From Jimgerdemannia flammicorona (lineage: Eukaryota > Mucoromycota > Endogonomycetes > Endogonales > Endogonaceae): a stretch of DNA of 64,000 nt. The stretch is from the NCBI GenBank assembly GCA_003990745.1, contig RBNI01000005.1, positions 1-64,000 on the forward strand, given 5' to 3'. The position numbers and the translations under genes were made by a program. Below, piece by piece: positions 46,693 to 58,605 of this stretch (its first letter is position 1; each line of letters opens with the position of its first letter). A model generated the notes under the pieces. That model was not told the DNA's origin. It worked only from the letters and a program-made list of their open reading frames with translations, and did no database searches.

Positions 46693-47640
46693 CCATAGTT
46701 TCCGATATGTATATACTTGCCAGAACTGCCTTTTGCATAAACCCTTTCCATGTCACATGCTCCTCTATTGCAAAATTGAATGAAGTGTGCCTATTCTTAC
46801 CTTTGTGGATGTGTACTGTGAACTGTTTTTTTTTTTTTTTTTTTTTTTTTGTAGAGGTTAGCCGCGGCCACATACATGTTCGGATTTAGAAGCCTCGCTT
46901 TCCTCGATAGGGATGATTTTCGATCGCGCCTAATATAAATAAATTCGTTAGGTGATGAGGAATCTCACGATATCCCATGCACGGGGGATTACATTTCCTT
47001 TCAACTCCACCATGAGATGCTTGAGAATCGCACAAGGGAATTCGCTCTTTAATTCAATAATTTGCGATGGCGACAACGTGGAAACAACATCTGTATTTTA
47101 ACGTCAGGATATTTTGATATAGGTGGGTCGTGACAATGGCGTTTTTCTCAATGTCTCTGATGGAATATCGGAGCTTGTCGTTTTTTTTCCAGTCATCTCC
47201 TGAGACAGACTTCACCACATATGGCAGTTCGTTTATCCTCGATGGCTAAACATAATGACCTAGAATATATATATATTGTATTTAAAACCCTTTCTCAGTG
47301 GTGTTTGATCTGGGCAGCTCGGCAGATACACATATCATGTTCATTTACTTCAACCTGACATGTCTCCAGCATCACGCGGCTCCAGTATCCCAGTATGAGA
47401 TAGTCCGTCTGGTAGGTTGAGTATAGGCGGCGGCCGATTACTTGGCTTGGCGCGTGAATTACGTCATCAAATCATCTGAGATTGGAGAAACGGCCACTAG
47501 GCCATTTGGCCAATGAGCATTTGGCTGATAACTGCAAAAAAAAAAAAATCGGCATCCACAATCCCACAATGCCACTCTTCAAGCTTTGCTATAAAAGCAC
47601 TTGTCAACCCAATCTACCTCCTCTCTTTGAGATGTATGAT
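45836..47640. other. Intergenic DNA
   Basis: No supported gene. A-run at about 46661-46690 and T-run at 46826-46850 form a spaced inverted pair. Confidence 0.45.
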
Positions 47641-50461
47641 AACTAACATATGAAAATTATAAGTTATGAAAATAAAATATGAGTGAATTGATTTAAGTAC
47701 TTAGATATTAATATTTTTAGAAATATAATTTTTGGTTAAGGGAACTCTGAGTACTTCAATAATAATATTACTTTGTTGATAATACTATTTATCATTTAAT
47801 AAAACAATTTTTTTTTAAAAAAAAAAACAGAATTTGAATATTTTAACTTTATATAGTCTCTCTATACTGATCTGAAAAGTTTATTACTATCACAAATTAT
47901 AACCTGCAAGTTGTCTTATAATCTATTTATCTCTTGTACTATTGTAATACTTATTACTAATATAGAGTCAACTCTATTACTATAAATAGATTTTACTTAT
48001 TTATAAATAGATATATATTAACTAAAAATTAGTAGAATTAGTTAAAGTAGCTTAAGAGATACTATATTCTCTTATTATATCATTTCCTATTCTTGACTTT
48101 TAATCTCAAAAGTATTCTCAAGCTTAATGATAACTTGGACTTTATAGATCTCTTTTTCTTATAAGACTAATCACAATAATCTCTCTATTTAACAATTATT
48201 CTTCTTCTTTCACATATCTCTAAGCTACTGATTAGTACTCCCAACAAATCAGATCAAAGGTCCAATTCAATTTGATTTAAATTGAATTGAAGGCTAATTC
48301 AATTTGAGGTCTAATTCAAACCCTATTTTCAAAATGTAATAATTTGATAAATATATATCCAAATTCAATGACTTTTAGCCTATTAGATTTCTCTTATATA
48401 GGGAAATCTAACAAGCTAAAGATCATTGAATTTAGATATATATTTGTCAAGTTATTATATTTCAAAAAATGGGATTTGAATCAAACCCTCAATTTAATTC
48501 AAATTTAATTTGATTTGAATTTAATTTGATTCATTTGAATGACCCTCAATTCAATTTGATTCAAATTGATTTGATTCATTTGGGGGCACTACTGCTAATA
48601 TATCAATAGATAGTCTCATGTTCTATTATTTTCTCAAAAATACAGATATGAACATAAATATGAAATCTTATCTCAACTCTATTTTTAGGCTCACTGTCTA
48701 ATATAACTACTCTCACCATAGTCTTCTATCTGAGTTATTCTTTTATCTAACTTATATATATATTTTATTTCTAAAGCTATAATCAGTATAACTATTCTAG
48801 TTTTATATTAAGATATATTCTCATATATACTTGCTCATATTCTATAATATATTTCCTTCTTCAACCTATAGCCTGGTGTGATCTAGTATAGATATTCTAT
48901 CTCAGATATACTAGCAATCTTGCTTCATTATAAATTTTTATTTAATGATAATATATTGAAATTAGATAAGGAGTTAGATAGAAGAGAAGAGAGGGTAAGA
49001 GTTAGATAGAAGAGAAGAGAGGGTAAGAGTTATACTAGTAGTATAGATGTCTAGTTTTTGAGATCTGGAAGGATGTTTTATAGAAACCAGAATCTTCTAA
49101 ATGAGTTGACAAGAGAGAGAGAAGAGATAAGGGAGTAGTGAAGATAATGAAAGAAGGTTAAGGAGAAAGGATGAGGAATGAGAGATTAAGATAGTATATA
49201 TTATATAGTATATATTGGTTTTACTATATTAGGTAAAATAGCAAAACATGACTTCATATTTATTATATTCTTATTTATATCTCTATATCACTCAGTAAGA
49301 TAATTTATAAGGTCAACTACAATACTATTATCTACCTAATAGAGGTGTTCAATATCTCTATTACTAATAAATACTATTGTTATATACCAGGATAGTAAGG
49401 TGGAGTTTATCAACTTATATAGTAGATTAGTAATTGAGAGTTTGTAGATATTTCATAGTATGTATAGTTAAGGTAAACTGTGGTAATTTTTGCTTCATGC
49501 AGGACTTATAGTATTATTATTTCTCTCTCTATCTCACTAATAGTATCTGTTTCTTTTAAAACTTCTATTTTAATCTATATTATCCTTCTTCTCTACTATA
49601 TAGCAGATTATTAGCTTTATTAACTAAATTATATATATAGATCAATAACAGGAATAGTTTCATTATAAAGCTCAATAACTTCTTTACTACTTTGCATCAT
49701 ATAACTGAAGTTGGATTATTTATAATAATTGAAAGTAAATGATATAATACTAGAAAACTTATTTTGAGTATTGATGATAAAAGTTCCCTTATAGAATTCT
49801 ATCTTGGCTTTTCCATCATAATGTATATTTTAGTAATATATTAATATCTCATTATGCTATATTTATTTATCTGATATCACATATCTTCTATTAATATCAT
49901 ACTGCAGTCCCTCTGTAGGCTTTATCAAATATAGACTGGGCAGTTCTTTTGGAGCAAACTTTACAGTTAATTAGAGGTATCTATCAAATGAAATTAAGAT
50001 TATTACTACAGTGGCATTTTGGTTGATTTAATGTAAGTATATATATAAAGTTAAAGTATATTATTGGTAGTGTAAATCTTGATAGCTCATTTCCTATATA
50101 GTTGATACATCATTGTCATATTTCTGCAAATAAGTTGCCATATCTATTATCTATACAAATATACAGATAATTTATATTTGACATTACATTATACAAGTGA
50201 AACCAGAAATGTAAAGTAAATTATATATATACAGAGTCCTACTATAATTAGATTACAAAAGTTTTATTAGCACTACTAGTTAATAGAAATCCCTATGCAT
50301 ATTTTGTATTAAATTATTATATTCCACACTTCCACAACTCATTAGATACTGTGATGTCATCAACAACTTTGTTCTGAAACAAAAAAAAAAAAAATCAAAT
50401 TCTCACCAATACCATGAGTGCCTTTACTGAAATCAGAACTGCCATTCTGATATCACAATCG
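47641..50461. other. AT-rich block, no gene
   Basis: Composition drops to strongly AT-rich at about 47640. There are no coding-like stretches. It contains a T/A palindrome at 47808-47827, a long foldback at 48316-48480, and a 28-base perfect tandem duplication at 48973-49028. Probably decayed repeats. Confidence 0.5.
48316..48480. repeat. Foldback (long inverted repeat)
   Basis: Arms 48316-48392 and 48403-48480 are inverted copies of each other with a handful of mismatches, separated by about 10 bases (TCTTATATAG). Outside the arms, AATTCAATTTGA-type motifs repeat from about 48265 to 48585 and extend the pairing. It could be a MITE-like or foldback element. Confidence 0.8.
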
Positions 50462-50688
50462 CAAAGTATCCTTTGCATAATTAACTAATCAAATGTAAAC
50501 TATAAAAATGTACATAAAATGTAAGCATAGACCATAAAATTGGGAGTAATTATATACTGTAAACTAGAATAATTATAAAGAAGTAATTGTACATAAAAAT
50601 ATAATTGTAACTAAAGTTGATGGGTTTGGCTTATATGGAAGCATATGCTTCTCTAGGGCCCACCATTCACATTAAAGCAAAAGGAGCT
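50462..50688. repeat. Split direct repeat B2 of the Ngaro-like element
   Basis: Starts CAAAGTATCCTTTGCATAA and repeats at 51075-51300 with about 90 percent identity by eye, mostly transitions. Confidence 0.85.
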
Positions 50689-50726
50689 ATTTTATTAAAT
50701 ATAACTATAAGAGATAGATGGGAGGG

Positions 50727-51074
50727 ATGTGCAAATTCAACTACAAGATTGCTAATAATTACTGGCATAGTATATACTTAGTTGCTAAAAGTAGTGAGAG
50801 CTAAGATGTGATAAATACTCAGTCACTGAATAAAAGAACTATATGGCATCTATCTGAAATTGGCACTAACTAGGTTGTATTTGGCATAAGGAGCCAATTG
50901 AAACTAGTACAGGAGAATGCATAAATATTCTACATAATTGTTTTAGCAGCTTATTCCGCATAAATGCATGAATATTAAGTGGCTAATCCACATGAATGAT
51001 AAGTGACTAATCTACATGAATGATAAGTGGCTTTGACCACTTTGCTGAAGTTTGAACTATATTCATAACTATAT
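50727..51074. repeat. Split direct repeat A2 of the Ngaro-like element
   Basis: Repeats at 55319-55642. It carries an extra copy of about 24 bases (GATAAGTGACTAATCTACAT region) absent from the other copy. 38 bases separate it from B2. Confidence 0.85.
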
Positions 51075-51300
51075 CAAAGTATCCTTTGCATAATTGACTA
51101 ATCAAATGTAAACCATAAAAATATATGTAAAATGTAGGCATAGACCATAAAATTGGGAGTAATTATATACTGTAAACTGGAATAATTATAAAGAAGTAAT
51201 TATACATAAAAATGTAATTGTAACTGAAGTTGATGTATTTGGCTTATATAGAAGCATATGTTTCCCCAGGGCCCACCATTCACATTAAAGTGAAATGAGC
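51075..51300. repeat. Split direct repeat B1 of the Ngaro-like element
   Basis: Copy of 50462-50688, directly abutting the A2 repeat, as in split-repeat elements. Confidence 0.85.
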
Positions 51301-51439
51301 CAATACTGCAGGCCTGGAAAGTGAGTTAGGCTCCTAAGAGTACTGTAACTCACTTTGTGGGCGATATTTGACCACCACTAGCCAAACCCATAGCCTGCTG
51401 ATAATCAGATAGTGGAAGTCTGGCCAACATCATGGTAGT

Positions 51440-52141
51440 TAGCAGTAAAAGATGATTAAGTTGTCAAATATAATGAAGAAAAGTGGTTGATTTCCAGTAG
51501 CTGGCAAGTTGAATAATATGATTGGGATAGCCCACCATTGCCAATAAAGTAGTACCACCAATTTGAAAGAAATGACCATAAATACCAACTGCCAATGAAG
51601 TGCCAGCCAATGGAGACCGAATCGCCCCAATGAATGTAGATCGAAGAAGAGGCTGAGCCAGACCCAGACAAAAGGTGGGGTCCTGTAATTGAGCAGGAAA
51701 GATGCGCATCATATTATCGATTGCAGTATATAGACAATCAAAGGTGCCGGAGAAGCTGAGAAAAATGTCACCAGCCACCCCCATTTTTGTACAAGGTAAA
51801 TGCAAGGACCAAAAGAGATGGAAGAGGACAGAATCCCACTGTCATTGAAAGTGTTGTCAGCATGCTTGCCAGGAGGGTTGAAAAGAAAAGCCATCCTGAG
51901 TAGTTAGTTCACTCACACACATAAGGCCATAAAATGCGGTATATGCTGCAGCCCATATCATAGCACTAAAAGGGTTATTGATGCAGAGAGAGAGACAGAT
52001 TAACCACAGATGTTGATGAGTAATCAGGTGGCAGTCAAGTGAACCAGATAATGGCAAAGAGTAGGTCTGGATGGACTTGAGGATAGCATTGAATAGAGGT
52101 AGAGATGTATGCTGTAGAGAGGCACCATGCCAATGAGCCAC
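51440..52141 (-). pseudogene. Tyrosine recombinase (Ngaro-like element)
   Basis: One frame from 52141 to 51464 with two internal stops. The N-terminal catalytic box reads AAYTAFYGLMCVSELT, with Cys where the first catalytic Arg of the family is expected. The C-terminal box reads GIYGHFFQIGGTTLLA, where the His is kept and the second Arg of the usual HxxR is Gln. It is followed by ASYWKSTTFLHYI with the candidate catalytic Tyr. Both Arg losses fit C-to-T or G-to-A changes at CGN codons. The enzyme would integrate the circular DNA copy by recombination. Confidence 0.85.
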
Positions 52142-52469
52142 TTGGTAGGTGATGAGGTCATAAAAATAGTTCTTGATGGTAGAATAGAGTTTTCCTTCGC
52201 TAGCAAGCCATAGTGCCCAATAGCTCAGAAGGTCATCTTGAAGAGGGAATGCAGCGGCTTCTACAATATTGTAGAAGCTGAGGAAGCAAAAGAGAGAATT
52301 GGTGCTGGTTTGGAGATTCCTGGTCTGAGTGTGTGTGCACTGATAGAGACAGGTATCAAATCGATGGCAAAGCCAAAGAGGGATGTGACCAATGTAGGAA
52401 GAGGATTCTGGGGATGGGGTGGGAGGATGAGATAAGATAATGGGTCAGCAGAGTTAGATGTAGAAGGGA

Positions 52470-53757
52470 TGTATCAAGCCTAAATATCGAAACCTAGGTC
52501 AAGATATAAGAGAATGATCTGATGAAGAAGGTCATTAATGAGAGGATGATGACAAGCCTGACCACTGGCCAAAGAATCAATATAGGGTTGGCTGTCACAC
52601 CAGAGAATAATGCAATGCAAATGAAATGAAGAGCCCCAAAGCACCAATGAAACCCAAATGGCAAAAATTTTCTTCCAGAATATGTCATAACTACTCTGAG
52701 CTACAAAGGAGGAGGCCCAACAAATACTCTACCAGTAATACCCTAATAGGCCACCAGTACCAAGAGTACCCGAGACATCCATGAATAGACTGAAATCAAG
52801 CCAGTTGGAATGGAAAAGCAGATGATGACCTGTCTATGAGTGAAGGATATCTTGCCACTACTATAAATCAGTGGTAAGTCAAGGAGGTAGAAAATGCTGT
52901 CCTGTATAGGGTAGTTTCCAGGAAGCAGCAAAGTGAATGATGCAGTAACAGAATACTTTTCCATCAAGGAGAACCTAGACAATGTGCATAAGATGACCTG
53001 AGAGAGATTGGGCATTATGATGGAAACAAGGGCATAGATGATGAGGATGAGTCTATCTGAAGGGTAAGAGCCACTCAGCCAGTAATACCAGTATATGGGT
53101 ATGCTTTTCAGTAGGAAGACTAATTGTCATCCTAGGAGTGTTGAGAAGAAAACCCACATATTTGATAGTGGGGGTAGGTGGAATGTCTTTGGAGAATTGG
53201 AGTGGAATACCAAATTGAGATATGATGGTGTGAAACTGAGTATATGAAGAATATGTACTGGACAGTAATATCACATAGATGAAATCATTGATGAAATGTC
53301 CCAAATTAGAAAGTTGGTATAACTGCCTACAGATCCATGTAAAGAGATCCATCAGAGAGGTAAAGATGAAGGGGGCCAAGCAGAGGCCAAATGGAAGGAA
53401 CATATTGAGAAAGAAAAGACTGAGCCAACAGATACCCTGCATGGCCTAATTGAAATAGTGGACAGAGATAGTGCAGAATGTCTCGGCAATGTCGGCTTTC
53501 CAGAAAAGCATGGAGGGATCCAAGGAAATCAGCAGAAGGATAATGGCTTGAATCAACTGGTACTGAATTGAGAACTCATCAGGATCTATCCCATCATTAA
53601 TAGATGTGCTAATAGAAAAAGAGAGATGCTGTATTGTCCAAAATTTGGTGGAATGTTTCTTGGGGATAGCACCCAAGGGTGCATTGCGGAAGGGGTGAAA
53701 TTTGAGAGGCAGTGAGGAAAGGGATGCAAATGGGCCAAGATAGTGGCCAGCTAACAA
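52470..53757 (-). pseudogene. Reverse transcriptase-RNase H (Ngaro-like element)
   Basis: 53757-53053 is one frame with a single stop near 53444. It contains HPFRNAPLGAIPKK, FWKADIAETF (palm Asp), FLPFGLCLAPFIF, the catalytic box as FINDFIYV (usually xxDD) and KYVGFLLNTPRM. RNase H follows in another frame, with LFMDVSGTLGTGG near 52790. These match DIRS-order RTs rather than gypsy RTs. Confidence 0.82.
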
Positions 53758-54199
53758 TTCAGTGTGAATATTGGCAGAGAGGACATCTGGCCAATGTGAG
53801 ATTATCAGATATTAAATCAATACAAAGCTCAGGATGCGAATGATTGCCGTGAAGATAGCCATGATAGAGACCAGTTAAGTGATATTGAATGAGCAATTGG
53901 TTGGGGTGTCAGCAAAGGGCCCATTTCTATTCCGCAAGTTGATATAGAATAGTAGAGTGACCAGATGTCAGAGAGATTGTCAAATTAGTCATGGCGAGTA
54001 GAGCATGCTGAGGTAGCATGAGATCCATAGCAGAAAAGGCAAATATGTGCTCGACTACAATTGCTGGAGCAACCAGAGATACCATTGAATTGACAGCAGA
54101 CTGAACTAGTAGCACTATTGGAATAGAGAGAGTCGTTGGGTTTTTGGGTGAATGTGGGTCATGGGAGCAGAGTTTGGGTGCAAGAGCTAGTGTCATGCC

Positions 54200-55154
54200 C
54201 TCATACCCCACATTGAAAGCACAGAAAATTACAAGCAGAGGAGGGTTTTGAGCTTCCTGTCAAATAAGAGACGAAAGAGCCACCAATGGTATGAGATATT
54301 GATGAACCACTGGTGGGTAGAGAAGTTGTGTGCTGGAGAGGGATGTGCTAAGCAGATTGATAAGCTAATGGCACTGATAATGGTTGACCAATGACCATCT
54401 CAAATATATACCAAACCACTTCTGGGTTGCCTATGTCGAGCTCTGAAAATGCTGCTTTTAATATATGAACTTAGCAGTTAAAGTGCTGAAGAGCAGTCCA
54501 TTCATAATGATCATTGATGACTTTGATAATGAAGATGGCATGGGTAAGAAGTTGAGATGCATATGATGTATGAGCCACTAATGAAGTGGTACCTAGCGCT
54601 AACAAGGCTCTATGAATATTGAAGATGGCTTTGAGCCAGAGTGGGAGGTCGAGGTCATGGTCAGGAGGATGGGGTTCCTTTTTTTTGCTTGAGCATGAAA
54701 TAAGAGCATTGCTGGTCCACTTGGCTAGAATTTGATAATCACCTGTTTTGAGTGACACCAGTAAATTGGGAGGGACTCAGTCATGTTGTAGCATAGCATT
54801 GGAAACAAAGGAAGAGGATGACTCACCAATTGGCAAAATGTGTGGCAGTGGTGCTATCGATCCTATCAGAAAGGATGGCACCAATGGGTGAGGAGGAACC
54901 ATTGCCAGAAGAGAAACCACCTGTAGAAAGCCCATCAGCGATACTGGTAATGGTGGTGGAAAGGCCCATTTGGGACCTATCAAGGTCAGTGCTGGAGAAG
55001 GAGGATGACCAGCAAGATGGATGACAAGGGCTGGCAATAGCTGTTGAATGAGAGCATCATCCATATGAATGTCAAGCTCTAGCAGAAGGTCAGGTTCTGG
55101 CAGAGGACGATTCATGTCCAATTGTGCAACCAGTATGTCTTTTTGACCAACCAC
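54200..55154 (-). pseudogene. Gag-like protein (Ngaro-like element)
   Basis: 55154-54777 and 54758-54471 lie in one frame separated by a stop. They are Leu/Pro-rich, followed by a segment containing a CCHC-type knuckle, CFQCG then GHDTSSC with a stop between (about 54190-54231), and a second Cys-rich stretch. Position upstream of RT fits ORF1/Gag. Confidence 0.6.
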
Positions 55155-55318
55155 TGATAAGTCATAGTCTTGACAGAGTGCGACTAAGCACTCTTTGTGT
55201 AAGGCATGCAGTCCAGTAAGGGTAAAAATGGGAGGACAAATAGGAGTAGGAACTGGTTGGGGGTAATAACCCTTGAGACTGGGTGTGAATGGGGGGCATT
55301 GTGTATTGGAAAAGCAGA

Positions 55319-55642
55319 ATGCGCAAATTGAACTGCAAGATTGCTAATGATTACTGGTGTAGTATATGCTTAGTTGCTAAAAGCAGTGAGAGCTGAGATG
55401 TGATGAATACTCAGTCGCTGAATAAAAGAACTATATAGTGTCTATCTGAAATTGGCGCTAACTAGGTTGCATTTGGCATAAGGAGCCAATTGAAACTAGC
55501 ACAGGGGAATGCATAAATGTTCTGCATAATTGTTTTAGCAGCTTATTCCGCATAAATGCATGAATATTAAGCGGCTAATCCGCATGAATGATAAGCGGCT
55601 CCGACCACTTTGCTGAAGTTTGAACTACGTTCATAACTATAT
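55319..55642. repeat. Split direct repeat A1 of the Ngaro-like element
   Basis: Copy of 50727-51074. Its end at 55642 is the right edge of the element, since unrelated TPR coding sequence starts at 55643. Confidence 0.85.
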
Positions 55643-55644
55643 GA

Positions 55645-55863
55645 TTCAAGCCACTGTATGAGTGGGTGCTGATGATCCGTGAGAAGGTGTTGGGGCAAGA
55701 GCACCTGGACACGGCAATATCTCTGAACAACCAGACTAGGCTCTACTTCAGCCAGGGCAAGTATGACAAGGCGGAGCTGTTGTATGAAAAGGCATTGGCA
55801 ATCCGTGAGAAGAAGTGTTTACAGTATGAAAGCTGCTGCAATGCCAACACTGTTTACCTGTAA
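55645..55863 (+). pseudogene. TPR (kinesin-light-chain-like) gene fragment
   Basis: An open stretch of about 60 codons with classical TPR text: VLGQEHLDTAISLNNQ, then LYFSQGKYDKAELLYEKALA and IREK. Such repeats form long arrays in fungal NB-ARC/TPR and kinesin-light-chain-like proteins. Only about one and a half repeats are left, cut at the left by the Ngaro-like element and ending in a stop at 55863. A fragment, not a gene. Confidence 0.75.
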
Positions 55864-56394
55864 TGGTGACCTGCCTGATTACTGACGGGTTCTTTGCATA
55901 ATCTCTGGTATGATCAAGCCATCATAGACATAGATCGCCTGCTCGCATACCACATACACACCTGGATAGCCAACGGACAAGCCTATATTGCAAAATATTT
56001 TCAAGATACTGTATGCTCGCGTTATATGTTTTCTGCCCTGTTCCAGATGCTTGCGCCCTGCGGTCACGGCACACCCATCAAGGTACCATATTCAGCAAAT
56101 TGATGTAAGGATTGATTGAAGAAAATTTGGAATCAAATCCCTTTCGTCCCCTTTCGCAAGTCGACACTCCTGCAGCACTAAGTATCTACTTGAAATATTA
56201 CGCAAACTTGACACTCACCGCGAACGCGTAAAGTTTTATTTTGCATTGGTTACCAACAAGTGATGTCAAACCATATTAGCAACATATGCATTATCTCTCA
56301 ATTCCAGCATATTAAAGATGGTAAGAAACAATAGATAATACACGGATACTATGTTATCACTAAAGGTAGGCAGCTAACTGAATTAAAGGCTACA
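55864..56394. other. Intergenic DNA
   Basis: No supported gene. The right part is the 3' flank of the minus-strand gene that follows. Confidence 0.5.
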
Positions 56395-56844
56395 TCAATC
56401 TGACTGCTCCAACTCAAGATATTTGTCTATCAGAGGGTTCAAGTGTCCTTGCATTTTTTTGTGAACAATGGGTCGTAGCATCAGAAAATTGTCTTTCAAC
56501 AACAGACAATTTGCGAACTCGCATAGTTCTTCAATCACTTCTGTGCAACCATCGGTGATTTCAGCGTGCTCTGTTGCGCCGATGTGAATGTATTTGTGCG
56601 TGCTTTCGCGGAATTCTTCGAATGTTAAGAAAGTCTTGTCGCGATTCGGGAGAACCTCAGGAAGGTAACCCTCCTGGATCTGGAACTTGAGTCGGGGCAT
56701 CGGCGGTACGTGATCAGCCTCGGCAATGTGCTCAACAATCGTGCGTATTTTTGTAGCGACAAGAACGACGATGTCGGATCGCTCGGGGTTCTCCTTTTGA
56801 AGAGTAATCTCCAGGAATTCTTCGTCGACAGTATAGGTAGGCAT
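56395..56844 (-). CDS. Hypothetical protein, 149 aa, single exon
   Basis: Uninterrupted ORF from ATG (56844) to TGA (56395) with host-like codon use and no overlap with repeats. The protein is acidic (many Glu and Asp) and mostly helical by composition. It contains no signal peptide, membrane helix or motif that I recognise. Internal stretches such as TFLTFEEFRESTHKYIHIG and a Leu/Cys-rich CEFANCLLL segment suggest a small folded cytosolic protein. I do not recognise the family and cannot assign a function. Confidence 0.7.
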   Translation of the reverse strand: MPTYTVDEEFLEITLQKENPERSDIVVLVATKIRTIVEHIAEADHVPPMPRLKFQIQEGYLPEVLPNRDKTFLTFEEFRESTHKYIHIGATEHAEITDGCTEVIEELCEFANCLLLKDNFLMLRPIVHKKMQGHLNPLIDKYLELEQSD

Positions 56845-58165
56845 GTTGTGTCTCGAGCTTCAGGTAGTGTGCGTTGTGTTTTTAAAAGAGTTGCGGAATG
56901 CTGCGGCGGGAAACGTCCTGCCCAATTTTCCTTCTCATTTCATTATACCTTCATTTGCTCTGCTTTGACATTCGTCTACTGGGAATTTGAACCAAGTTCC
57001 ATCGCTCTATTATATTCATGATAAAATGCGAAAAATCCAAAACTCCTATATTTATTTAAGCACTGATAAGCCGGAAATTAGGACTGATAGGCAGTTAGTG
57101 ATGTGATTGATCTTTTCCGTAATTTTGAAACTCTGCGGTATTTCTTCATACCGATCTTGCACCATTTCAAATGTTGCGGTAGGTGTTTCAGCGTACGTCA
57201 CTAGCAATTGATGATACAACGGTGGGCGCCAGAATGCATGAAATGCAGTGACTTCTGAAACGCAATGACGAAATGCGTTATCAGATCACGGGAAGTTGGG
57301 GGATATAGCACCGCCTCCACCCCTTTCCTTTCCTTCACGTTATGCTTTTCTGTTTGTATTTTTCGCGTCCGTTGACAATCCACCATTTGATCGGAGAGCC
57401 GCTCTATTTTTCTGTTATTTCACAGGCCCAGCGTAGCGGCGTAATACCAATCTACTAACGTTTCTTCCATTTTTTTTTTTTTTCTTCTTCTCCAGGACCT
57501 CCCTCCTTTCAACAGGTTTAGTGTGGTGCTTCCATCCCTCCTTGACGTGTTTCTACTTCTGTTTATGTTTGTGTTTATGTTATTTTTTATCTTAACCAAA
57601 GGTAAAGGCTGCGTCTAACTGAACCACCGAGACAAGAAGGATGAGGCACTATTACCCTATACGGATGATTTGTGGTGTCCCTCCAGCTCTGCACGGTGAG
57701 TCAAAGGCAGCCTGGAGCCAGAAAAGACAGTGTCACCTCCGTCCCTCACGATGCCCTTGATCACGTACAAGGGCTGGAGGAGTCAAGAGGACGAGTGACG
57801 AATGCTGCGGCGTACTCCCCTGGATAAGTGGAGCCGTCCCACCTGTATTTGGTTGGCTAGGAGGAGAGGTAGCAAGACGTCGGGACCGGCGTAGGGGGGT
57901 GATCTGGATGGGTGGTAGATTTCTATAAGGTACGTGGAAGCCGACGCAACCCCACCTCCTCGTGGTGGCTTCTGGGTAACGCTAAGAGGGTTGCATGCAA
58001 CATTACTATGCTAGTATGCTAGTCGTCGAGTACGCATGTAAAGTGCATAATAAGGTCGACGCATCACATGTCTGCGCGGTGGCGTCTTTGTCATGATGAC
58101 GAAGGTTCGACTCCCATCAGTCCTCGGCGGTAGTCTTGCGCGGGATATACATTCGGTGCTGATCC
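56845..58165. other. Intergenic DNA with GC-rich structured stretch
   Basis: No gene seen. A T-run lies at about 57471-57483. From about 57650 to 58060 the sequence is GC-rich and full of short inverted repeats, for example GCCCTTG...CAAGGGC at about 57751-57774 and a hairpin around GAAGCC...GGCTTC at 57927-57972. Confidence 0.4.
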
Positions 58166-58605
58166 CATTTGTTGCTGCTGTTGCTGCTATTGCTGCTTCT
58201 GCTGCTGCGCCTGATTGGCACGGTATTGTTGTGCAATAATATGCTGTTGCACATCATATTGTGGAGCTCGGATAGCGGTCTCTGAACCACGCGATCTTAA
58301 CTGTCCATTTGAAGGTTTATTTTTCTTTTGAATGCCCTCCGATTTCCGCCGTTTCTTGCCCCCCTTGCGGATTTTTGTTGCCCCTTCTTCAAGCCTTGAT
58401 CCAGAGGTGACCGCGACTGTTGCTGCCGTGCGGCAGCACCGCCATTCCGACCTTGTTGATTGATCACAGAAAGGTACCCCTCTCTGTGTGTGTCACGCTC
58501 GGCTCGCCCTGCTATCCGTCTTAGGAACCAACACCTGGAACCCCTACGTCTCCCACCACCCCATCCTCCGTCCACCGCCACCGCCACATTATCTATCCAC
58601 CCCAA
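58166..58605 (-). pseudogene. Possible Gln-rich protein remnant
   Basis: Minus-strand reading gives a basic segment (KKRRKSEGIQKKNKP, near 58320-58360) leading to APQYDVQQHIIAQQYRANQ and a poly-Gln stretch that contains a TAG near 58190, followed by more Gln. An overlapping frame, 58605-58297, is also open. Which frame was coding, and whether the gene is alive with the stop as its end, is unclear. Confidence 0.3.

Larger units (their letters stand above)
50462..55642 (-). mobile_element. Ngaro-like tyrosine-recombinase retrotransposon
   Basis: Coding on the minus strand in the order Gag with CCHC knuckle, RT, RNase H, tyrosine recombinase. The ends are split direct repeats: read on the minus strand, A1 (55642-55319), ORFs, B1 (51300-51075), A2 (51074-50727), B2 (50688-50462). 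This layout, with a recombinase instead of a DDE integrase, defines the Ngaro/PAT-like branch of the DIRS order. Stops and lost catalytic residues show a dead copy. No target duplication is expected or seen. Confidence 0.88.

Noticed and set aside
46658..46889. ORFs with runs of Phe or Lys (also at 23842, 43330, 63297)
   Set aside because: They are translations of T- or A-runs, not genes.
58090..58130. tRNA B-box-like GGTTCGACTCCC and a hammerhead-like TGATGACGAA
   Set aside because: No matching stems or A box; TGATGA and GAA lack the stem between them needed for a hammerhead.
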